From Lantana camara (lineage: Eukaryota > Streptophyta > Magnoliopsida > Lamiales > Verbenaceae), in assembly GCA_037501455.1 (NCBI GenBank), contig CM074855.1:57357001-57421000 (forward strand): a stretch of 64,000 bases of DNA, in the 5' to 3' direction. This document shows, one piece after another, positions 46,568-59,489 of the stretch. Numbering within the stretch: position 1 is the stretch's first letter; every line of letters starts with the position of its first letter. A program made the translations under genes and the position numbers. The notes beneath the pieces were generated by a model. The model made no database searches. It was not told the origin of the DNA and saw only the letters and a program-made list of their open reading frames with translations.

Positions 46568-49500
46568 TGTAGCACCCGAGCGTTAGTTACCACATCCCCC
46601 GCACCGGGACCCGACCCGTATACGAAATGGAAGTCCATACACGTGCCAAATCCACGGCGAACGGGGACACAACACACACGCTATGCTAGGCGGGACTAAC
46701 CCTTAAACCAATCAACTCAAGATAACAGAAAATCAGAGTTAAAATAATACGCGGAAGCAAGAATAACATAGCATATATACAGTGAGCCACCAAGCTCCAA
46801 AAATAGATATACAAAAGCATTCCAATATTCAACGGCGCTCATGGCCTACAAAAATCATAACGCTCCAAGCATAAACTATGATCATATACAAAATACCAAT
46901 AAGAGTATGAATATGAGACAAAAAGGAAGTGCTAAACATAAATGCAAGACCTAGACGACTTGTATTCCCGCCTAGCACTCCTATATCTACACAAAACAAC
47001 TGAAAACAACCGGGTTCAGTCTAAAAGAGACTGGTGGGTATAAAAACAGGGCATAAAATATATAATATCGCATAAATTAAACACATACATGCAAGCCCTA
47101 ATCCCGTATGATGTTTGATAAGGATTTACCAAGTGGTTAAAACAAAAGGAAACATCAACGGGATTACGACGTTCATATTCATTCATAATTGTTCATAAGG
47201 GTTTATGGCCCGGCGAATGGGCGTGCACAATCTCCAACCTACTCCTCATGTAATCATAATTAACTATTCAATCATTCATTATCATACATAAATCTTTTGT
47301 GCTCATAAATACATGATCATAATCATTCATATACTCCTTCTTCCTCCGGGTGGTGGACGGGCTTGCAAGACCCGGCCACCGGTTCATACATAGGCCAATG
47401 GGGGTACATGAATCCCCCAAGGGCACTCAGCTCCCATTCCCCGCTAAAACTCCTAGCGAGGGCCGGTATCACCGTAGTTTGGTTGGAACTAGTATATGGG
47501 ATCCCCGTCAGCCCTTGCTTCCTCGGTTAGCCACATATACTAAGTCCCGGGGCCCGTGCAATCATAAATCATAAATATCTCGCCAAACATAAGGTAGGGT
47601 TCATAAATAAAAGAAAGGGGGTCATACGTTTGAAATTATTTACCCGAAATGACTCGATATAAATAAATATACGATTTTAGCTTACAACTTTGCACATAAG
47701 GAATATATATGGTTGTTTTAGCTAATAGAAGAAAAACCCACCTTTATCAAAGCAAAAGAAAGGTACAAGCGTCTCAAGGCTCGCCCTCGTCTCCGACCAA
47801 ACCCGAATCTGTGCAAAAGAAAAGGTATGAGACTCAATGACCACATATGACGCTCGGCAATGAAGTGAATATGACATGAATGCATAAATGATCATATTAT
47901 ATCAATAAGATGTTCATGTGCACTATTAAGAGATTTAAAACATATAATCATATAAATTTCATAAATTCATAACATTCATAATATTCATAAATTCATAATT
48001 TCATAATGCATATCAATTAATGTAAAATCCATTTAATAAGCATAACACATATTATTCAAATTCACAATTAGGAATAAAACAAATAAAACGTTCAATCAAA
48101 AGTCGGTAGAATAAATACGCGAAATAGAAATCAATTAATTTCAATAATTAAATTAAATCAAATAATATTCAAAATATATAATAAATATATATATAATATA
48201 ATATATATATATAATATACTAAATATATAATAACATAAGTGGATATATAATATACATATATACACGTACACACACAACACACCCATGCATGCATATATAT
48301 TACATACATAATAGGTATACTATATATTATACACATGCATGCAAAAATAAACAACAAACACACACCATACACAAATATATACACAGCCACACACACATGC
48401 ATGCAAGAACAAACACACGCAGCAGCCATGCATACAAACAGCAGTAGCAGCCATGGAAGACGCAGCAAAAGTTCAAGAAAAACGGGGTGACACCCCCGTG
48501 TCACCTCCCAAGCCTAGACAGAGACACCCCCGTGTCTCGGTACAGCAATACCAGACCACACAGCACCCCCGTTCCTCGCTGGACCGAGCAACCACGACAC
48601 ACCCGTGTCTCGCAGCAGCACAGCCCCTGTTTTTTGACAGCAGAAACGCAGAAACAGAGCAGCCCTTATATGCGAGAAAAACAGGTAAGAAAGGCAACAA
48701 GGCAAGGCATAAATGGCAGCAAAACTCAGTCACAACACACACCACAAAGCCACGAACTGACAGCAAAAGAAGGAAGAAAATTACAGCAGTTTTGACAGCA
48801 ACTCTGCGTGAAAAGAAACAGGGCCAAGCTTGAAGAAAAACAGGGTATGCCTATACCAAATTAATCCGACTCAGTTCAGGTCCATAAGTCCCTCAAATGT
48901 GCAGCAAAACATCATAAATTCAACAAGTAAATCAGTCCCAAACAAGCTCAAACAAGACAGCAACCGTACGTGACCTTCATGCGAAATTTTCTCAAAGATG
49001 TCATAAATGATATCTCATAAATATCTCAACAACCACGAAATCAATGACCATAAATAATATGAGGATGTCAAAACAATCAATCTCAAGCTTGGAATCAATC
49101 AAAACCATTGAGAATCGAAGGAGATCAAGAAATTGCCCAAAATCTCTTATTTTCGGAAAAATGCCCAGAAATGATGAAACCATGCTCAAATTCATGAATG
49201 AAAGGGTGAAAATGATCAGAATTAAACATATAAGACAACCCTTAACTTACCTTGATGATTGGATGAAGTTTGGATGAGATTTGAGCTCCAAAATCTCCAA
49301 GGGATGAAGGGTTATGGGACTGGAATGAAGAGCAGTAGCTTTGGCTGAGTTTTGGGGATTTTGTGAGGGTAATCTCGGTTAGGGCTTGATATGTCATGAT
49401 AGGTGGTTGAGTTAGGGATCTAAGGAATCAAACCATGGTTAATTTGGTTATGGTTTGGACAAGATATGGCTGATTTTGTACAACAAGGTCAAATTGGTCG

Positions 49501-50290
49501 CCGATTCATTTTTCGGTTGAATTTCGGAGGTTCAAACGACTTAGAAAAAATGTAAGGCTAAGTTTACTAAACTCGAATTTTTGTTATGAGTTCAGCGGAG
49601 TTGACGGAACTCGAATCCGAGTTCCCGAGCTCAAGATATTAAATTCGGAACCAAGGGTACGCTAAGTGCTCGTTAGCCCCCGATTTGGTTCCTCAAAACA
49701 AATTAAATTCGTTAACATAACAAATAAATACGAAAACATAAACCGAGCATAAAATCATGTTCATAACACATATATATACGACATATTACAAAATCGTGGC
49801 AATTCGATATCGTATCATATAAGAACGAAACACAAAATAAACGAACAAACTCATTCATGCAATTCATGCATAATTATAAAAATTCCATGCAAAAAAAAAA
49901 AAAAATGAAATAAAATCCATGCATAAATAATTCCCATGCAGAAATCAAATAAATAAATAAATAAATTCTAATATTAAATAAATTAAATAAAGTCACGTCT
50001 ATATATATATATAAATAATTAATTAATATGATTAAACATGATTAATTAACATAACATATAAATAGCATAATCATTAAATTAATAATAAAATAATTAAACA
50101 TATATATATATATAATACGAAATATATATATATAAGATTAATAATATTAAAATAAAATATTATAATATAATATAGTAAAATAATAACAATTATAATAAAA
50201 TTAAATATAAAACACGTAAAAACAATTAATTCGCGCAAATTGGTAAACACATACGTCGTACCTTTACGTCCGAAAAGTCGGGGCATTACA
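46568..50290 (-). repeat. Element F 3' LTR (3723 bp)
   Basis: Plus-strand start TGTAGCACCCGAGCG, end GGGGCATTACA. Structures at plus-strand positions: GCTAGGCGGGA (46685-46695) with TCCCGCCTAGC (46966-46976); CAGTCT hairpin (47017-47033); long-stem arms 47099-47116 and 47150-47166; block shared with B (47339-47555); palindrome array with GGTGACAC-CCCC-GTGTCACC (48485-48613); early palindrome GGAACTCG-AATC-CGAGTTCC (49606-49625). Confidence 0.94.
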
Positions 50291-50325
50291 ATCTCTCCCC
50301 CTTAAAAGAATCCGTCCTCGGATTC
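50291..50325 (-). promoter_or_regulatory. Polypurine tract and pre-PPT hairpin (element F)
   Basis: On the minus strand GAATCCG-AGGA-CGGATTC (50325-50308) lies just after the gag-pol stop TAA (50329-50327), followed by AAGGGGGAGAGAT next to the 3' LTR. Confidence 0.88.
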
Positions 50326-50326
50326 A

Positions 50327-53300
50327 TTACTCGCTCGAAAACAACTCGGGGTGAAACCTTTTCATCTTATCCTCCGTCTCCCACATAGCCTCTTCGGTTT
50401 TATCACTTCTCCAAAGAACTTTAACTAGTGGAATACACCGATTTCGAAGTTCCTGAAACTTTCGATCCAATATCTTAATCGGCTTCTGAACGAAGGTGAG
50501 ATCCGGCTCTAATTCCACTTCTTCAACTGGTAGAACCTCGGACTCGTCTCGATAATACTTTCGGAGCTGTGAAACATGAAACACGTTATGAATTCCAGTC
50601 AAACTCGGAGGCAAGTCCAGTCGATAAGCCGTATCCCCAATCTTCTCCAAAATCTCATACGGTCCCATATACCGAGGGTTTAATTTTCCTCCTCGTCCAA
50701 TCCTTGAGAACCCTTTTCGTGGGGAAGCCTTTAAGAAAACCCTATCTCCAATCTCAAACTCCAAATTCTTTCTCCGAAGATCTGCATAACTCTTTTGTCG
50801 ATCCTGAGCAGCCTTCATCCATTGTCTAATTATCTGGACCTTATCAATAGCTTCTTGTACAGCCTTAGAGGGTTTTTCCTTCTTTTCCCCTCTTTTAATC
50901 CCTTCTTGCTTGGTCCAATTCCATTCCTCCAAGTCAAAGAACAATGGTGATCGACATTTACGTCCATAAAGAGCTTCATAAGGGGCCATTTCAATCGAGG
51001 CTTGATAGCTATTGTTGTAAGCAAACTCGATTAACGACAACTGTTCATTCGACGAGCTTTGAAAGTCCAATGCACATGCTCTCAACAAATCCTCCAGATA
51101 CTTAATTAACCTTTCTGATTGTCCGTCGGTCTGAGGATGGAAAGTTGTGCTGAATTGAAGCCTTGTTCCCAAACACTTCTGTAATTCTTGCCATAACCGT
51201 GAAGTAAATCTGGGATCCCGATCCGAGACAATACTAACAGGTACACCATGAAGCCTGACAATCTCATCATTGTATCTCTTAGCCAACTTACCCACTTTGT
51301 CAGACATCCTGATAGTAAGAAAATGAGCTGATTTTGTCAATCTGTCAACAATAACCCAAATTCCATCGAAACCTCCTCTCACTTTTGGTAATCCCGAAAC
51401 AAAATCCAAAGCTATTTGTTCCCATTTCCATTCCGGGATAGGTAATGGTTGAACTAGCCCCGATGGCTTTTGATGTTCTGCCTTTACCACTTGACAAGTC
51501 ATACAATGTTTCACGAAGTTGATAACATCCCGTTTCAATCCATTCCACCAATAGAATTGCTTAAGATCCTTATACATTTTGTTCCCTTCGGGATGTATCG
51601 AATAACCTGACCGATGGGCTTCCTCAAGAATAATCCTTTTTAACTCTTCCGGGACAACAACTCTATTCTTGAACCTTAGAAGTCCCGTATCATCAAACCC
51701 AAACAGACACTCTGAATCAGTTCGAGCTTTCTCAGCTAATTTCTGAACCTCGGGATCAATCCTCTGAGCATCAAATAATCTCTGTTTAAGATCAGGTTGA
51801 ACCGTAATATTCCGAACACTAGCCCTCAGTCTGAACAACTCATTCTCATCTCCAATTTCCACTTTCACATTGGACACGCTAGCTTTCCGACTAAGCGCAT
51901 CCGCGACCAAATTGGCTTTGCCGGGATGGTATCGGATTGTACACTCATAATCCGCCAAAAGTTCCATCCAACGCCGTTGTCTCTTATTCAATTCCTTTTG
52001 CGAGAATAAGTATTGGAGACTCTTGTGATCGGAAAAGACCTCGAACGAAATTCCATAAAGATAATGTCTCCACTTACCCAAAGCAAAGATCACTGCCGCT
52101 AATTCCAAATCGTGAGTGGGGTAGTTCTGTTCATGCTCTTTCAATTTCCTTGAGGCATAGGTGATTACTCTTCCATTCTGCATCAACACACATCCCAAAC
52201 CTTCCTTTGAGGCGTACGTATAAACTGTATATCCTTCTGTACCTTCGGGAAGTGCTAATACAGGAGCGGTGGTCAACTTCTCCTTTAAAAGTTGGAAGCT
52301 AGCCTCACATGCCTCGTCCCACTCAAACTTAACCGCTTTCTTAGTCAATCGGGTTAAAGGAGCCGCAATCTTTGAGAAATCCTGAACGAATCTCCGATAG
52401 TAGCCTGCCAAACCCAAGAAACTCCTTACTTCTGAAGCATTTTTCGGGCTTTGCCATTGAATAACCGTCTCAATCTTAGAAGGGTCTACTTCCAAACCTT
52501 TCCTTGAAATAATATGACCCAAAAATGCTACCCGATCAATCCAGAACTCGCATTTGCTAAACTTAGCATACAACCGATGTTCCCTTAAGGTCTCCAACAC
52601 AATCCTGAGGTGCCTTACATGATCCTCCGGAGTTCTCGAATAAACCAAGATGTCATCGATGAAGATTACCACAAACTTATCCAAATAGGGCCGGAAAATT
52701 CGATGCATCATATCCATAAAAGCAGTCGGAGCATTAGTCAATCCAAAAGGCATCACTACGAACTCGTAGTGTCCATACCGAGTGTTAAATCCCGTCTTCG
52801 GAACGTCCTCTTCCCGGATCTTCAATTGATAATATCCTTGTCTCAAGTCCAATTTTGAGTAAACCCCCGAACCTTGTAACATGTCGAATAATTCCTCAAT
52901 ATGGGGTAAAGGATATTTATTCTTTACGGTCATCCGATTAAGCTCCTGGTAATCTATACACATTCTTAGGGTTCCATCCTTTTTCTTAACAAAGAGAACC
53001 GGAGCACCCCAAGGTGACGAACTTGGCCTTATATATCCAACTTTGAGCAATTCCTCTAATTGAATCTTTAACTCTTTCAACTCGGCCGGTGCCATCCGAT
53101 ACGGAGTCTTAGAATACGGTGTGGATCCTGGATGTAAGTCAATAACGAACTCAATCTCACGGTCTGGTGGTAAAGAACTCAAATTCTCCGGAAACACATT
53201 GGAGAAATCCTTAACAACCGCGGTATCCTCCAACTTAACTTGATCTTTCGGCCTATTCAGAAGGTAAGCAATAAATCCCGTTGCTCCTTCTCTCATCAAC

Positions 53301-54844
53301 TTGTGAGCTTCCATATAAGACAAGAGAGATACCGTTCTTGATCCACTACCAATCACCAATTCATTCCCCAAAATCACCTTCTTCGCAAAACAATCAACAT
53401 TGGCCCGATGCCTGGATAACCAGTCCATACCCAAGATAACTCCGTACCTCCTCATGGGCATAACAATTAAATCAGCCGGATATTCTTTCCCTTCAATCAG
53501 AACTGAACACTCCCGAACCAACTGATCTGTCTGAAGACTCCCTCCAAGAGGCGAACTCATCAAATAACAAGAAGAAAGACAACTGACAGACAAGCACAGA
53601 GTGGCAACTATATCACAAGAAATAAAGGAATGCGTGGCACCCGGATCAAAGAGTGCATGAATGCTCATGTTATGTATGCATAGGGTACCTTCTACCACGG
53701 CTGTGGGATCAATCTCTGCATCTTGCTCCTCACCCTCGAGGGCGTAAGCACGAGCCCGAATCATTGGCCTTTGAACTCCTTTCTGAAATCCGGGGTTCTT
53801 GTAGGGATATGTCTCCGCCATATGGTCACTTTTCCCACATATGAGGCACAAGTTCAACCTTCTTCGACAATTATTATAGGTATGGGTCGGTCCCCCACAA
53901 TGAGTACATGGAGGCACATCCGGGCGTGAATTTGTAGGTGCCGGAGCCATAAGTAGAGCCTTTGGTCGAGTCGGTGCGGCCTGAGAACCTTGTCCTCCAA
54001 ACCGAGCCTTCTTAAACGGACCCTTAGGAGGTGGACTAGCTTGAATCATCGACCTCTTTCCTGAATTCGATCCGGAACCTCTTCCCATTGGAGCTCTAAA
54101 CATCGGATCCTTCTTCTTGAATTCCTCCTCTTGAACCAAAGCCCTTTGCACGGTGTCGGCAAATGACTCGAAATTGTGACCCGCTTGACCGTGTCTCAAA
54201 TCTTGTCTCAATCCCGCTACGAATTTCCTTGCTTTCCTCTTCTCATCCCGGGTGACATGAGGAGCATATTTCCCAAGTCTATTGAATACGGTGAGGTATT
54301 GAGTCACCGTACGAGCACCTTGCTTTAATTCCATAAACTCTTGCTCCTTCCTTTCCCTTACCACTTCCGGTACAAAGCATTCCCGGAATTCTCTCTTGAA
54401 AACCTCCCAAGTGACTTCTTCTTCATCCACCTCGAGCTTCTCCCTTGTTCGTTCCCACCATTCATATGCATCTCCATCGAGTTGGAATATAGCAAATTGA
54501 GCCTTCTCTTGCGTACTAAACTGTCGGACCCCAAATATCCTCTCCAATCGAATCAACCAACCCTCCGAGACCGCATCGTCAATAGAACCAGAAAACCGAG
54601 GGGGGTTGTAACTCACAAACACTCCATGAGGATCTCTATTGTTATGGTTTGGTGGAGGAGCTTGTTGTTCTGCTTGTTGTGGTGGGGGAGCTTGAGCCCT
54701 CCTATGCTCAACATAATTGAAAACCGCTTCCATAAAATTCCCCATGTCCATCGGTGGTGCTTGTGGTTGGGGTGGAGGCGTAGGAGATCGATCATGATGA
54801 TGACGATGTCCGGGAGATCTCTCACGGTGTCTACGTGGCGGCAT
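50327..54844 (-). CDS. gag-pol polyprotein, Ty3/gypsy chromovirus (element F)
   Basis: A single uninterrupted frame of 1505 codons from the ATG at 54844 (MPPRRHRER...); an in-frame TTG lies three codons upstream. Residues are counted here from that TTG (subtract 3 for the ATG). Capsid-like gag spans about 85-250. Knuckle 1 is C316, C319, H324, C329; knuckle 2 has C336, C339, H344 but Tyr349 in place of the last Cys. Protease has DPGA at 403. RT has D669 and FIDD 731-734. RNase H shows Tyr880 where A and C have the catalytic Asp of YTDAS, with E917, D942 and D985 present. Integrase has H1080, H1087, C1117, C1120 and D1150, D1211, E1247 (35-residue spacing). GPY is at 1397-1399 and the chromodomain at about 1458-1505. 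The frame is intact, but the two substitutions suggest impaired RNase H and RNA binding. Confidence 0.96.
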   Translation of the reverse strand: MPPRRHRERSPGHRHHHDRSPTPPPQPQAPPMDMGNFMEAVFNYVEHRRAQAPPPQQAEQQAPPPNHNNRDPHGVFVSYNPPRFSGSIDDAVSEGWLIRLERIFGVRQFSTQEKAQFAIFQLDGDAYEWWERTREKLEVDEEEVTWEVFKREFRECFVPEVVRERKEQEFMELKQGARTVTQYLTVFNRLGKYAPHVTRDEKRKARKFVAGLRQDLRHGQAGHNFESFADTVQRALVQEEEFKKKDPMFRAPMGRGSGSNSGKRSMIQASPPPKGPFKKARFGGQGSQAAPTRPKALLMAPAPTNSRPDVPPCTHCGGPTHTYNNCRRRLNLCLICGKSDHMAETYPYKNPGFQKGVQRPMIRARAYALEGEEQDAEIDPTAVVEGTLCIHNMSIHALFDPGATHSFISCDIVATLCLSVSCLSSCYLMSSPLGGSLQTDQLVRECSVLIEGKEYPADLIVMPMRRYGVILGMDWLSRHRANVDCFAKKVILGNELVIGSGSRTVSLLSYMEAHKLMREGATGFIAYLLNRPKDQVKLEDTAVVKDFSNVFPENLSSLPPDREIEFVIDLHPGSTPYSKTPYRMAPAELKELKIQLEELLKVGYIRPSSSPWGAPVLFVKKKDGTLRMCIDYQELNRMTVKNKYPLPHIEELFDMLQGSGVYSKLDLRQGYYQLKIREEDVPKTGFNTRYGHYEFVVMPFGLTNAPTAFMDMMHRIFRPYLDKFVVIFIDDILVYSRTPEDHVRHLRIVLETLREHRLYAKFSKCEFWIDRVAFLGHIISRKGLEVDPSKIETVIQWQSPKNASEVRSFLGLAGYYRRFVQDFSKIAAPLTRLTKKAVKFEWDEACEASFQLLKEKLTTAPVLALPEGTEGYTVYTYASKEGLGCVLMQNGRVITYASRKLKEHEQNYPTHDLELAAVIFALGKWRHYLYGISFEVFSDHKSLQYLFSQKELNKRQRRWMELLADYECTIRYHPGKANLVADALSRKASVSNVKVEIGDENELFRLRASVRNITVQPDLKQRLFDAQRIDPEVQKLAEKARTDSECLFGFDDTGLLRFKNRVVVPEELKRIILEEAHRSGYSIHPEGNKMYKDLKQFYWWNGLKRDVINFVKHCMTCQVVKAEHQKPSGLVQPLPIPEWKWEQIALDFVSGLPKVRGGFDGIWVIVDRLTKSAHFLTIRMSDKVGKLAKRYNDEIVRLHGVPVSIVSDRDPRFTSRLWQELQKCLGTRLQFSTTFHPQTDGQSERLIKYLEDLLRACALDFQSSSNEQLSLIEFAYNNSYQASIEMAPYEALYGRKCRSPLFFDLEEWNWTKQEGIKRGEKKEKPSKAVQEAIDKVQIIRQWMKAAQDRQKSYADLRRKNLEFEIGDRVFLKASPRKGFSRIGRGGKLNPRYMGPYEILEKIGDTAYRLDLPPSLTGIHNVFHVSQLRKYYRDESEVLPVEEVELEPDLTFVQKPIKILDRKFQELRNRCIPLVKVLWRSDKTEEAMWETEDKMKRFHPELFSSE

Positions 54845-55021
54845 CCTGTTCAAGAAATACTGAAATGCATGCTATTTTTAGTCCATGCATGCAAGTGCAA
54901 TTAATTCGATCAAAATTCGAGATTTAAAGCACACAAGCACGTAAACAATGCATATGCAACACATTGACAAGTTGTTCCTAAAGCCGAACGACCTGACTGA
55001 CTCAACACGACACTAGAGCCC

Positions 55022-55050
55022 GGGTTTTGCAACCCTAAGCTCTGATACCA
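55022..55050 (-). promoter_or_regulatory. Primer-binding site (initiator tRNA-Met) and GNRA hairpin, element F
   Basis: On the minus strand TGGTATCAGAGC (55050-55039) is followed by GGGTT-GCAA-AACCC (55035-55022). The leader from here to the gag ATG (54844) has short matches to element B's leader. Confidence 0.9.
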
Positions 55051-55058
55051 CATAAGGA

Positions 55059-58000
55059 TGTAGCACCCGAGCGTGAGGTACCACATCCCCCGCACCGGGA
55101 CCCGACCCGTATACGAAATGGAAGTCCATACACGTGCCAAATCCACGGCGAACGGGGACACAACACACACGCTATGCTAGGCGGGACTAACCCTTAAACC
55201 AATCAACTCAAGATAACAGAAATTCAGAATTAAAATAATACGCGGAAGCAAGAATAACATAGCATATATACAGTGAGCCACCAAGCTCCAAAAATAGGTA
55301 TACAAAAGCATTCCAATATTCAACGGCGCTCATGGCCTACAAAAATCATAACGCTCCAAGCATAAACTATGATCATATACAAAATACCAATAAGAGTATA
55401 AATATGAGACAAAAAGGAAGTGCTAAACATAAATGCAAGACCTAGACGACTTGTATTCCCGCCTAGCACTCCTATACCTGCATAAAACAACTGAAAACAA
55501 CCGGGTTCAGTCTAAAAGAGACTGGTGGGTATAAAAACGGGGCATAAAATATATAATATCGCATAAATTAAACACATACATGCAAGCCCTAATCCCGTGT
55601 GAAGTTTGATAAGGATTTACCAAGTGGTTAAAACAAAAGGAAACATCAACGGGATTACGACGTTCATATTCATTCATAATTGTTCATAAGGGTTTATGGC
55701 CCGGCGAGTGGGCGTGCACAATCTCCAACCTACTCCTCGTGTATTCATAATTAATTATTCAATCATTCATTATCATATATAAATCTTTTGTGCTCATAAA
55801 TACATGATCATAATCATTCATATACTCTTTCTTCCTCCGGGTGGTGGACGGGCTTGCAAGACCCGGCCATCGGTTTATACATAGGCCAATGGGGGTACAT
55901 GAATCCCCCAAGGGCACTCAGCTCCCATTTCCCGCTAAAACTCCTAGCGAGGGCCGGTATCACCGTAGTTTGATTGGAACTAGTATATGCGATCCCCGTC
56001 AGCCCTTGCTTCCTCGGTTAGCCACATATACTAAGTCCCGGGGCCCGTGCAATCATAAATCATAAATATCTCGCCAAACATAAGGTAGGGTTCATAAATA
56101 AAAGAAAGGGGGTCATATGTTTGAAATTATTTACCCGAAATGACTCGATATATATAAATATACGATTTTGGCTTAAAACTTTGCACATAAGGAATATATA
56201 TGGTTGTTTTAGCTAATAGAAGAAAAACCCACCTTTATCAAAGCAAAAGAAAGGTACAAGCGTCTCAAGGCTCGCCCTCGTCTCCGACCAAACCCGAATC
56301 TGTGCAAAAGAAAAGGTATGAGACTCAATGACCACATATGACGCTCGGCAATGAAGTGAATATGACATGAATGCATAAATGATCATATTATATCAATAAG
56401 ATGTTCATGTGCACTATTAAGAGATTTAAAACATATAATCATTCATTCGTTCATATATTTCATTCAATTTCATAAGTTCATAAATTCATATAAATTTCAT
56501 AAATTCATAACATTCATAATATTCATAAATTCATAAATTCATAATTTCATAATGCATATCAATTAATGTAAAATCCATTTAATAAGCATAACACATATTA
56601 TTCAAATTCACAATTAGGAATAAAACAAATAAAACGTTCAATCAAAAGTCGGTAGAATAAATACGCGAACTAGAAATCAATTAATTTCAATAATTAAATT
56701 AAATCAAATAATATTCAAAATATATAATAAATATATATATAATATAATATATATATATAATATACTAAATATATAATAACATAAGTGGATATATAATATA
56801 CATATATACACGTACACACACAACACACCCATGCATGCATATATATTACATGCATAATAGGTATACTATATATTATACACATGCATGCAAAAATAAACAA
56901 CAAACACACACCTTACACAAATATATACACAGCCACACACACATGCATGCAAGAACAAACACACGTAGCAGCCATGTATACAAACAGCAGTAGCAGCCAT
57001 GGAAGACGTAGCAAAAGTTCAAGAAAAACGGGGTGACACCCCCGTGTCACCTCCCAAGCCTAGACCGAGACACCCCCGTGTCTCGGTACAGCAATACCAG
57101 CCCACACAGTACCCCCGTTCCTCGCTGGAACGAGCAACCACGACACACCCGTGTCTCGCAGCAGCACAACCCCTGTTTTTTGACAGCAGAAACGCAGAAA
57201 CAGAGCAGCCCTTATATGCGAGAAAAACAGGTAAGAAAGGCAACAAGGCAAGGCATAAATGGCAGCAAAACTCAGTCGCAACACACACCACAAAGCCACG
57301 AACTGACAGCAAAAGAAGGAAGGAAATTACAGCAGTTTTGACAGCAACTCTGCGTGAAAAGAAACAGGGCCAAGCTTGAAAAAAAAACAGGGTATGCCTA
57401 TACTCAATTAATCCGACTCAGTTCAGGTCCATAAGTCCCTCAAATGTGAAGCAAAACATCATAAATTCAACAAGTAAATCAGTCCCAAACAAGCTCAAAC
57501 AAGAAAGCAACCGTACGTGACCTTCATGCGAAATTTTCTCAAAGATGTCATAAATGATATCTCATAAATATCTCAACAACCACAAAATCAATGACCATAA
57601 ATGATATGAGGATGTCAAAACAATCAATCTCAAGCTTGGAATCAATCAAAACCATTGATAATCGAAGGAGGTCAAGAAATTGCCCAAAATCTCTTATTTT
57701 CGGAAAAATACCCAGAAATGATGAAACCATGCTCAAATTCATGAATGAAAGGGTGAAAATGATCAGAATTAAACATATAATACAACCCTTAACTTACCTT
57801 GATGATTGGATGAAGTTTGGATGAGATTTGAGCTCCAAAATCTCCAAGGGATGAAGGGTTACGGGACTGGAATGAAGAGCAGTAGCTTTGGCTGAGTTTT
57901 GGGGATTGTGTGAGGGTAATCTCGGTTAGGGCTTGATATGTCATGATAGGTGGTTGAGTTAGGGATCTAAGGAATCAAACCATGGTTAATTTGGTTATGG

Positions 58001-58645
58001 TTTGGACAAGATATGGCTGATTTTGTACAACAAGGTCAAATTGGTCGCCGATTCGTTTTTCGGTTGAATTTCGGAGGTTCAAACGACTTAGGAAAAATGT
58101 AAGGCTAAGTTTACTAAACTCGAATTTTCGTTATGAGTTCAACGGAGTTGACGGAACTCGAATCCGAGTTCCCGAGCTCAAGATATTAAATTCGGAACCA
58201 AGGGTACGCTAAGTGCTCGTTAGCCCCCGATTTGGTTCCTCAAAACAAATTAAATTCGTTAACATAACAAATAAATACGAAAACATAAACCGAGCATAAA
58301 ATCATGTTCATAACACATATATATACGACATATTACAAAATCGTGGCAATTCGATATCATATCATATAAGAACGAAACACAAAATAAATGAACAAACTCA
58401 TTCATGCAATTCATGCATAATTATAAAAATTCCATGCAAAAAAAAAAAAAAAAAATGAAATAAAATCCATGCATAAATAATTGCCATGCATAAATAAATA
58501 AATAAATAAATAAATTCTAATATTAAATAAATTAAATAAAGTCACGTCTATATATATATATAAATAATTAATTAATATGATTAAACATGATTAATTAACA
58601 TAACATATAATTAGCATAATCATTAAATTAATAATAAAATAATTA

Positions 58646-58684
<39 letters not shown>

Positions 58685-58857
58685 CGAAATATATATATAT
58701 AAAATTAATAATATTAAAATAAAATAATATAATATAATATAGTAAAATAATAACAATTATAATAAAATTAAATATAAAACACGTAAAAACAATTAATTCG
58801 CGCAAATTGGTAAACACATATGTCGTACCTTTACCTCCGAAAAGTCGGGGCGTTACA
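55059..58857 (-). repeat. Element F 5' LTR (3799 bp)
   Basis: It pairs with 46568-50290. Structures at plus-strand positions: GCTAGGCGGGA (55176-55186) with TCCCGCCTAGC (55457-55467); CAGTCT hairpin (55508-55524); long-stem arms 55590-55607 and 55641-55657; palindrome array 57032-57158; early palindrome 58153-58172; an (AT)n run near 58651-58681, longer than in the other LTR. Confidence 0.94.
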
Positions 58858-58866
58858 GGTGCTACA

Positions 58867-59489
58867 CATGTAACCCCGCCCCACGGGACAAAATCAACCC
58901 TTAGCACTTCCGGCATCGGTCAAGGCTAAATGCACATATTGCAAGGGTCCTCATCTAGTGGAAAACTCCTTGAAACTTGACTAGAGGTGTTTCATTTTGG
59001 GGCATCGGATCATATGGTGAGCACGTGCCGAAAGAAGAAGACCAGAGATAACCAAAGGCCCGCGATTCAAGCTAGGCCCTGTACTTTGGGAGGCGAGGAG
59101 GAAGAGACGGTTGAGATTGATCCAAATATCCTGATTGAAGGTACCATTAGAATTCATGGCACTACATTGCTTGCATTGTTTGATTCCGGGCCCACACATT
59201 CTTTCATTTCTCGGGATCTTGCTTCTTCATTGCCTTTGCCTATTTCTCTCTCTACGCATGATTATGTGGTTAGTTCTTCCCTCGGGGGTTTTTTGGTGAG
59301 TTCTAGAGTGTACCGGGAGTGTTCGGTGAGCTTTGAGGGTCGACTTTTCCTTACCAAGTTGGTTGAGATGCCGATGCTGAGGTACAATGTGATCCTTGGT
59401 ATGGATTGGTTATTTGAGCATGGAGCTATGATGGATTACCGTGGGAAGAAGGTTTCGTTGGGTTCAGTGGCTTTTACGGGTGAGAGGAA
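58867..59489 (+). pseudogene. gag zinc knuckle and protease fragment (element I)
   Basis: After LTR fragment E's last bases, a + strand frame reads PRPTGQNQ... into a zinc knuckle start CTYCKGPH (about 58931), meets a stop (58981), and continues in another frame with FHFGASDHMVSTC, where Phe stands in for a knuckle Cys. The protease motif LFDSGPTHSF (about 59176) and the conserved VILGMDWL (about 59391) follow. The Asp-Ser-Gly triad differs from the Asp-Pro-Gly of A, C and F, so this is another lineage. RT and everything after it are absent, cut by LTR G at 59490. The left side is cut by E. Not functional. Confidence 0.88.

Larger units (their letters stand above)
46568..58857 (-). mobile_element. 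Element F: structurally complete Ty3/gypsy chromovirus
   Basis: TG...CA ends, target duplication GGTGC (46563-46567 and 58858-58862), 5' LTR 55059-58857, primer site 55039-55050, gag-pol 50327-54844, purine tract 50291-50303, and 3' LTR 46568-50290. The LTRs are very similar apart from repeat-length differences and a small insertion near 56445-56530. It is the only element here with an unbroken polyprotein frame. It may be the kind of donor that moved element B. Confidence 0.95.

Noticed and set aside
48453..48833. Open frame across the palindrome array in F (also 56999-57379) as a gene
   Set aside because: Its composition follows from the repeated palindromes, overlapping open frames exist on both strands, and it sits inside an LTR.
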